Assembly (NCBI GenBank): GCA_900549545.1
Contig: URPA01000074.1
Location: forward strand, 1-7,986
Direction: 5' to 3'
DNA: 7,986 bases
Source of the DNA: an uncultured Eubacteriales bacterium
Lineage (GTDB): Bacteria; Bacillota; Clostridia; Oscillospirales; Oscillospiraceae
Shown: in pieces, positions 4,842 through 7,986 of the stretch
How positions within the stretch are numbered: the stretch's first letter is position 1
How the letters are laid out: the number at the start of each line of letters is the position of its first letter
Made by a program: the position numbers and the translations under genes
The notes under the pieces: model-generated
Told to the model about the DNA's origin: nothing
Database searches by the model: none
Seen by the model: the letters and a program-made list of their open reading frames with translations, nothing else

Positions 4842-5690
4842 TTAACCGCCTACGGGCGGCTTTTTTATTGCCTTGAGCGCCGCAAGATACTCATATGGCA
4901 CCCCGAGCTCGCCCGTGCCGCTGCCGATGGACTGGGGCTTGTTCGCGCCATGGAAATCGCTCCCGCCAGTCTTTATGAGGCCGTACTCTTTGGCAAGGCG
5001 CTCAAGGTACGCGACGCGCTCACTGTCATAGCCGGTGTAGCGGCACTCCATACCGCGCAGCCCCCGCTCAATGCAATATTCAATAAGCCGCCGAAGCTCG
5101 CTCTCCTCCAGCCTGTACTGAAACGGGTGAGCCAGCACGGGGATGCCGCCCGCGGAGAGAATGATCTCAATCGCCCTGTCAATAGGCAGTATCTCCCTCG
5201 GCAGATAATACTTCCTGCCCTTTTCGACATAGCGGTCAAACGCGTCCTGCATATTTTCAGCATAGCCCAGCTCAATGAGCAGGCGCGCAAAATGCGGTCT
5301 GCCGATTACATCGCCGAAGCGCTCGAGCATCCCGTCATAGCTTACGGGGATGCCGTCCGCCGCCATGAGCTCAGCCATTTTGCGGTTGCGCTTGTCCCTG
5401 TCCTCGACTATCCAGTCCAGCACCGCCTGAAGCGCCGGGGCGGCTGGGTCGATATAATAGCCCAGAATATGCACCGCGCCCGTAAACTTCGTGCTTATCT
5501 CTATCCCTGGGACGACCTCAAGCGCCATCCCCTTCGCTGCCCGCGCCGCCTCCTCATAGCCGTGGGCGGTGTCATGGTCGGTTATGGCGATGGCCCGCAG
5601 GCCAGAATCCGCCGCGAGCTTCACCACCTGCGCGGGTGAAAGCGTCCCGTCTGAGGCGGTGGTGTGCACATGTAAATCTATCTCTCTCAT
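4842..5690 (-). CDS. PHP-domain metal-dependent phosphoesterase
   Basis: A 282-residue PHP-domain protein of the TrpH/YciV-like group, whose characterised members hydrolyse phosphoester bonds in nucleotides or RNA using a trinuclear metal site. All expected ligands are present: H7-x-H9 (DLHVHTTASDG), D15, TDHD (37-40), E64 (PGIEIS), H74, H133 (RPHFAR), H188 (LAHPF), and D245 with H247 (GGSDFHG). Length is typical. The ATG at 5690 gives the family-like start MREIDLHVH; a GTG at 5699 that overlaps the gatD stop by 4 nt would add three residues and is an alternative. The tight coupling to gatD implies one transcript with the peptidoglycan amidation genes, but a shared function is not established. 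Its last codons double as a plus-strand terminator (4846-4866). Confidence 0.9.
   Translation of the reverse strand: MREIDLHVHTTASDGTLSPAQVVKLAADSGLRAIAITDHDTAHGYEEAARAAKGMALEVVPGIEISTKFTGAVHILGYYIDPAAPALQAVLDWIVEDRDKRNRKMAELMAADGIPVSYDGMLERFGDVIGRPHFARLLIELGYAENMQDAFDRYVEKGRKYYLPREILPIDRAIEIILSAGGIPVLAHPFQYRLEESELRRLIEYCIERGLRGMECRYTGYDSERVAYLERLAKEYGLIKTGGSDFHGANKPQSIGSGTGELGVPYEYLAALKAIKKPPVGG
4846..4866 (+). terminator. Plus-strand intrinsic terminator inside the 3' end of the PHP gene
   Basis: CCGCC-TACG-GGCGG (4846-4859), then C and six Ts (4861-4866). The loop is C(UACG)G, an extra-stable UNCG tetraloop. The U-run is on the plus strand, so it stops transcripts arriving from the left, including read-through of the small peptide locus, and protects the convergent PHP gene. 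It does not serve the PHP gene itself. Confidence 0.75.
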
Positions 5691-5695
5691 TGTTC

Positions 5696-6421
5696 TCACA
5701 GCCTTGCGCTTATCTCCTCGTGGGCGGCGTGCTCCGCCGCGTCGTCAAGGGGCGTAAGCTCAGCCGCGCCGTACTTGCGCTTGAGGGCACAGAGCAGGAT
5801 ATGGTCGCACAGCTCCGGGTTTTTGGGCAGAACCGGGCCGTGGCTGTATGTGCCGAAGACGTTTTTGTACCGCGCGCCCTCGGTGCCGTCCTCACCGTTG
5901 TTGCCATAGCCCGCGAGGACCGTCCCAAGCGGCTCAAGGGAGCTGCCGAGACAGGTGTGCCCGCTGTGGTTTTCAAAGCCCACCACAACGCTGCCGCCGG
6001 AGCTTTCGCCGAGCTTGAATTTGTAGTTGCCTATCATACGCTTTTTAGCGCCCACGGTGAAGAGGTCGAGCGCGCCGATAAAATCGCAGCGCTTGCCGTC
6101 ATAGGTCTCGTAATAGCTGCCGAGCATCTGATAGCCGCCGCAGATGGTGAGGAAGGCAACCCCGTCCTCGATGGCGGCTTTTATCTCCTGGTCGCGGCCC
6201 CGGTGCAGATCATCCAGCAGCACCTGCTGCTCAAAATCCTGTCCGCCGCCGATGAACACAAGGTCGTAGCCCGCAAGGCTCACCGGGCTTCCGAGCCCGA
6301 GGCGGGTAATTTTCGCGTCTATGCCGCGCCACTCAAGGCGCTTTTTCATGCACATCACATTGCCCCGATCACCGTAGAGATTGAGCACATCGGGGTAGAG
6401 GTGGCAAATATTAAGTTCCAT
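5696..6421 (-). CDS. gatD: Lipid II isoglutaminyl synthase, glutaminase subunit GatD
   Basis: GatD supplies ammonia from glutamine to MurT, which amidates the alpha-carboxyl of D-Glu in the lipid II stem peptide to D-isoglutamine at the cytoplasmic membrane. The 241-residue protein is a CobB/CobQ-like class I amidotransferase. The N-terminal ICHLYPDVLNLYGDRGN is characteristic. The nucleophile is C94 in TICGGYQMLG, and the histidine is H194 in TYSHGPVLPKNP. GFENHSGHT (about 148-156) and GYGNNGEDGTEG are further conserved stretches. The start ATG at 6421 has AAGGAGG 9 nt upstream, and that ribosome site overlaps the murT stop codon, so the two are likely produced in step. The downstream PHP gene starts within a few bases of its stop. 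Length and motifs are intact. Confidence 0.93.
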   Translation of the reverse strand: MELNICHLYPDVLNLYGDRGNVMCMKKRLEWRGIDAKITRLGLGSPVSLAGYDLVFIGGGQDFEQQVLLDDLHRGRDQEIKAAIEDGVAFLTICGGYQMLGSYYETYDGKRCDFIGALDLFTVGAKKRMIGNYKFKLGESSGGSVVVGFENHSGHTCLGSSLEPLGTVLAGYGNNGEDGTEGARYKNVFGTYSHGPVLPKNPELCDHILLCALKRKYGAAELTPLDDAAEHAAHEEISARL

Positions 6422-6435
6422 TTTTATCCGCCTCC

Positions 6436-7806
6436 TTAAACCCAGAATTCGTCGCCGCCGCAGTGCTTTATGAGCGCCTCGCGCAGCTCAAGCATGGCGG
6501 TGTAGGTGGGCATGATGAACACCGGCTTATCCTGCCCCTCAAGGCTCTTTACCAGCGCCTCATAATCCCGCTCGACGCTGATGCGCTCGTCGGGGATGCC
6601 CGCGTATTTTATTCTCAGTCGCATATCCTGCGCCCTGTCGCCGCTGACAATGACCTGCGAGAGCTTTGCCGAGAGCGCGCCGAGCTTTTCAAAGTCCGCG
6701 TCCCAAACCCATGAGATATCCGTCCCGTCCGCGCCCCGGTCGTTGAGGCAGCAGACGAGAATGAACCGCTCCTTGATGTTCTCTAAAAATTCAAGCACCT
6801 GATTGCAGCCCGCGGGGTTTTTCACCAGCATCAGCTTTGTCCCGCCCGCAAGCTTAAATTCCTCCATGCGCCCGAAGCCGCACTTGAACTGGCCCAGCGC
6901 CTTTACCGCCGTGTCCGGGTCGATGCCCAGCTCCATAGCCGCCGCCAGCGCGCCAACCGCATTATAAATGTTATACATAGCTGGCAGGTTTATATCCACG
7001 ATGCGCTGCTCGCCGTGAATGCTCATCACGACCGTGCTGCCGCCGGGGCCCTGCTCGAGGATGCTTGTGACGGCATAGTCCGCCGCGGGTCTGCTGTACC
7101 CACACTTGGGGCAGCGGAAGCCGCCCAGGTGCCCGTAGCTGATATAGTCGTACTCATATTCGTGCTTGCAGCGGATGCAGTGCGTCGCGTCGGAAATCTC
7201 GCTCTTTTCGCGGGAGGGGGCCGCACCCTTGTCGATACCGAAGAACACCGCGCGGTTTGGCAGGTCTCCGGCGAGGGATGCCGTCAGCGAGCAGTCCGCG
7301 TTGAGGCAGAGCAGCGCCTCCGGTGCGCCCTTTATGCCCTCGCGGATATTTTCGAGCGTGTGCGTCACCTCGCCGTAGCGGTCAAGCTGGTCGCGGAAGA
7401 GGTTGGTCACGACTATCACCTGGGGCTTGAGCTGGCCGAAACCCCGGCGGGCCGCCGCCTCGTCGCACTCGATAACAGCATATTTTTTCTTCATCTTCCC
7501 GCCGAGGGTGCAGTTCATCACAAACTCGGTAGTGATTCCGCTGATGAGGTTCGCGCCTGAGCGGTTGGCGAAGTAATCAAGCCCCGCGTCGCTCATGGCC
7601 TGCTCGACCATGCGGGCGCTGGTGGTCTTGCCGTTGGTGCCGGTGATGGCGATGGTCTGCACCCCGCGCGAGAGCTTTGACAGCAGGTCGGGGCAGAGCT
7701 TGAGCGCGTACCGCCCCGGCATGGCCGTGCCGCCCCGGTGGAGGATGCGCGATATAAGGCGCAGCGCCTTGCACAGTAAAACAGCCAAAATTGCTTTTAT
7801 ACCCAT
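6436..7806 (-). CDS. murT: Lipid II isoglutaminyl synthase, Mur-ligase-like subunit MurT
   Basis: MurT is a Mur-ligase homologue that uses ATP to activate the D-Glu carboxyl of lipid II and receives ammonia from GatD. Visible features of the 456-residue protein are the P-loop GTNGKTT (56-62), VTNLFRDQLDRYGE (133-146) of the Mur ligase middle domain, and a zinc-ribbon insertion typical of MurT (C210xxC213 and C232xxC235). The Mur ligase middle-domain tail is at NIYNAVGA, and the C-terminal DUF1727 domain has NDRGADGTDISWVWD (355-369) carrying the probable catalytic aspartate D356. The start ATG at 7806 has AAGGAGA 7 nt upstream. It is the first gene of the murT-gatD-PHP operon, with a 14-nt gap to gatD. 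The gene looks intact. Amidation of D-Glu supports efficient cross-linking and lowers sensitivity to some cell-wall-active agents in related bacteria. Confidence 0.95.
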   Translation of the reverse strand: MGIKAILAVLLCKALRLISRILHRGGTAMPGRYALKLCPDLLSKLSRGVQTIAITGTNGKTTSARMVEQAMSDAGLDYFANRSGANLISGITTEFVMNCTLGGKMKKKYAVIECDEAAARRGFGQLKPQVIVVTNLFRDQLDRYGEVTHTLENIREGIKGAPEALLCLNADCSLTASLAGDLPNRAVFFGIDKGAAPSREKSEISDATHCIRCKHEYEYDYISYGHLGGFRCPKCGYSRPAADYAVTSILEQGPGGSTVVMSIHGEQRIVDINLPAMYNIYNAVGALAAAMELGIDPDTAVKALGQFKCGFGRMEEFKLAGGTKLMLVKNPAGCNQVLEFLENIKERFILVCCLNDRGADGTDISWVWDADFEKLGALSAKLSQVIVSGDRAQDMRLRIKYAGIPDERISVERDYEALVKSLEGQDKPVFIMPTYTAMLELREALIKHCGGDEFWV

Positions 7807-7854
7807 ATGTCAGTCTCCTTGGAGGTTTGGTAAAGCTTATGTTGTCCGAGGCAC

Positions 7855-7883
7855 ATTATAGCACCTGCAACCCCGCAGGGCAA
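7855..7883 (-). promoter_or_regulatory. Promoter of the murT-gatD-PHP operon
   Basis: On the minus strand, TTGCCC (complement of 7878-7883), a 17-nt spacer and a perfect TATAAT (complement of 7855-7860) with an extended TGC. The weak -35 is offset by the extended -10. The leader to the murT start is about 40 nt. Confidence 0.65.
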
Positions 7884-7935
7884 GAAAAACGGCGCGGATA
7901 ATCAGAGGGGAAAACGAAAACGGGGTACGGTCTCC

Positions 7936-7977
7936 ACTTTTCTTTTGTGCCGCCAAAAGAAAAGTTCCAAAAGAAAA
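7936..7977. repeat. Perfect 12-bp inverted repeat with a duplicated arm (probable dispersed repeat)
   Basis: ACTTTTCTTTTG (7936-7947), loop TGCCGC, and its exact complement CAAAAGAAAAGT (7954-7965). The unit CCAAAAGAAAA then recurs at 7967-7977, 14 nt after its first copy at 7953. It lies in the upstream gap of murT at the window edge. The stem is AT-rich and not a standard terminator; it resembles, from memory, short repeats scattered in Oscillospiraceae genomes. Confidence 0.6.
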
Positions 7978-7986
7978 CGCGGCTCA

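Noticed and set aside
4405..4866. Plasmid copy-control (antisense rep) remnant as an alternative reading of the small locus
   Set aside because: The antisense RNA resembles plasmid counter-transcripts, but no replication gene or iterons follow; the small peptide ORF with its own ribosome site explains the layout better. It is kept as a lower-ranked alternative.
1..7986. CRISPR array, tRNA or rRNA genes
   Set aside because: No regularly spaced repeats, cloverleaf-like gene or rRNA signature sequences were seen on either strand.

Overview
This window looks like chromosome from a GC-rich, low-GC-phylum (Firmicutes/Clostridia, Oscillospiraceae-like) gut-type bacterium. The reasons are strong AGGAGG-type ribosome sites, consensus sigma-A promoters, a MarR/ABC-exporter operon, and a murT-gatD pair, which is typical of Gram-positives that amidate D-Glu in lipid II. 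The taxonomic call is inference; there is no rRNA gene here.

Layout. At 1-39 (minus) is the first piece of a glutaredoxin-like gene, divergent from a LysR-type regulator that starts at 167 (plus). The LysR gene is cut after about 93 codons. It runs directly, tail to tail, into the 3' part of an ABC exporter gene read from the other strand (start 1818), which has itself lost its signature motif, Walker B and H-loop. The join, at about 427-448, is a rearrangement or an assembly chimera. The exporter is translationally coupled to a MarR regulator (1815-2282, minus), whose promoter carries a palindromic candidate operator. Divergent from it, on the plus strand, are a xylose-isomerase-like TIM-barrel protein (2537-3331) and an E2/CAT-fold acyltransferase-like protein (3475-4353), each with its own promoter. 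At the right, on the minus strand, is a three-gene operon: murT (7806-6436), gatD (6421-5696) and a PHP-domain phosphoesterase (about 5690-4842). Its promoter is at 7855-7883.

The most interesting part is the gap between the acyltransferase and PHP genes (4354-4841), which would normally be called empty. It has the architecture of a type I toxin-antitoxin locus. A consensus plus-strand promoter (4405-4433) leads to a 27-residue basic, hydrophobic peptide ORF (4653-4736) with a good ribosome site. A convergent consensus minus-strand promoter (4808-4837) drives a roughly 96-nt two-hairpin antisense RNA. The two RNAs share a bidirectional terminator that overlaps the last codons and stop codon of the peptide. 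The peptide's Shine-Dalgarno is complementary to its own leader, and the 5' and 3' ends of the plus transcript are complementary over 19 nt, as in fold-back-inhibited toxin mRNAs. A 163-bp MITE-like element with perfect 21-bp terminal inverted repeats (4475-4637) sits exactly in the loop of the Shine-Dalgarno-sequestering hairpin.

The right edge (7936-7977) holds a 12-bp perfect inverted repeat with a duplicated arm, probably part of a dispersed repeat. All functional statements are from sequence reading alone; no database search was run.
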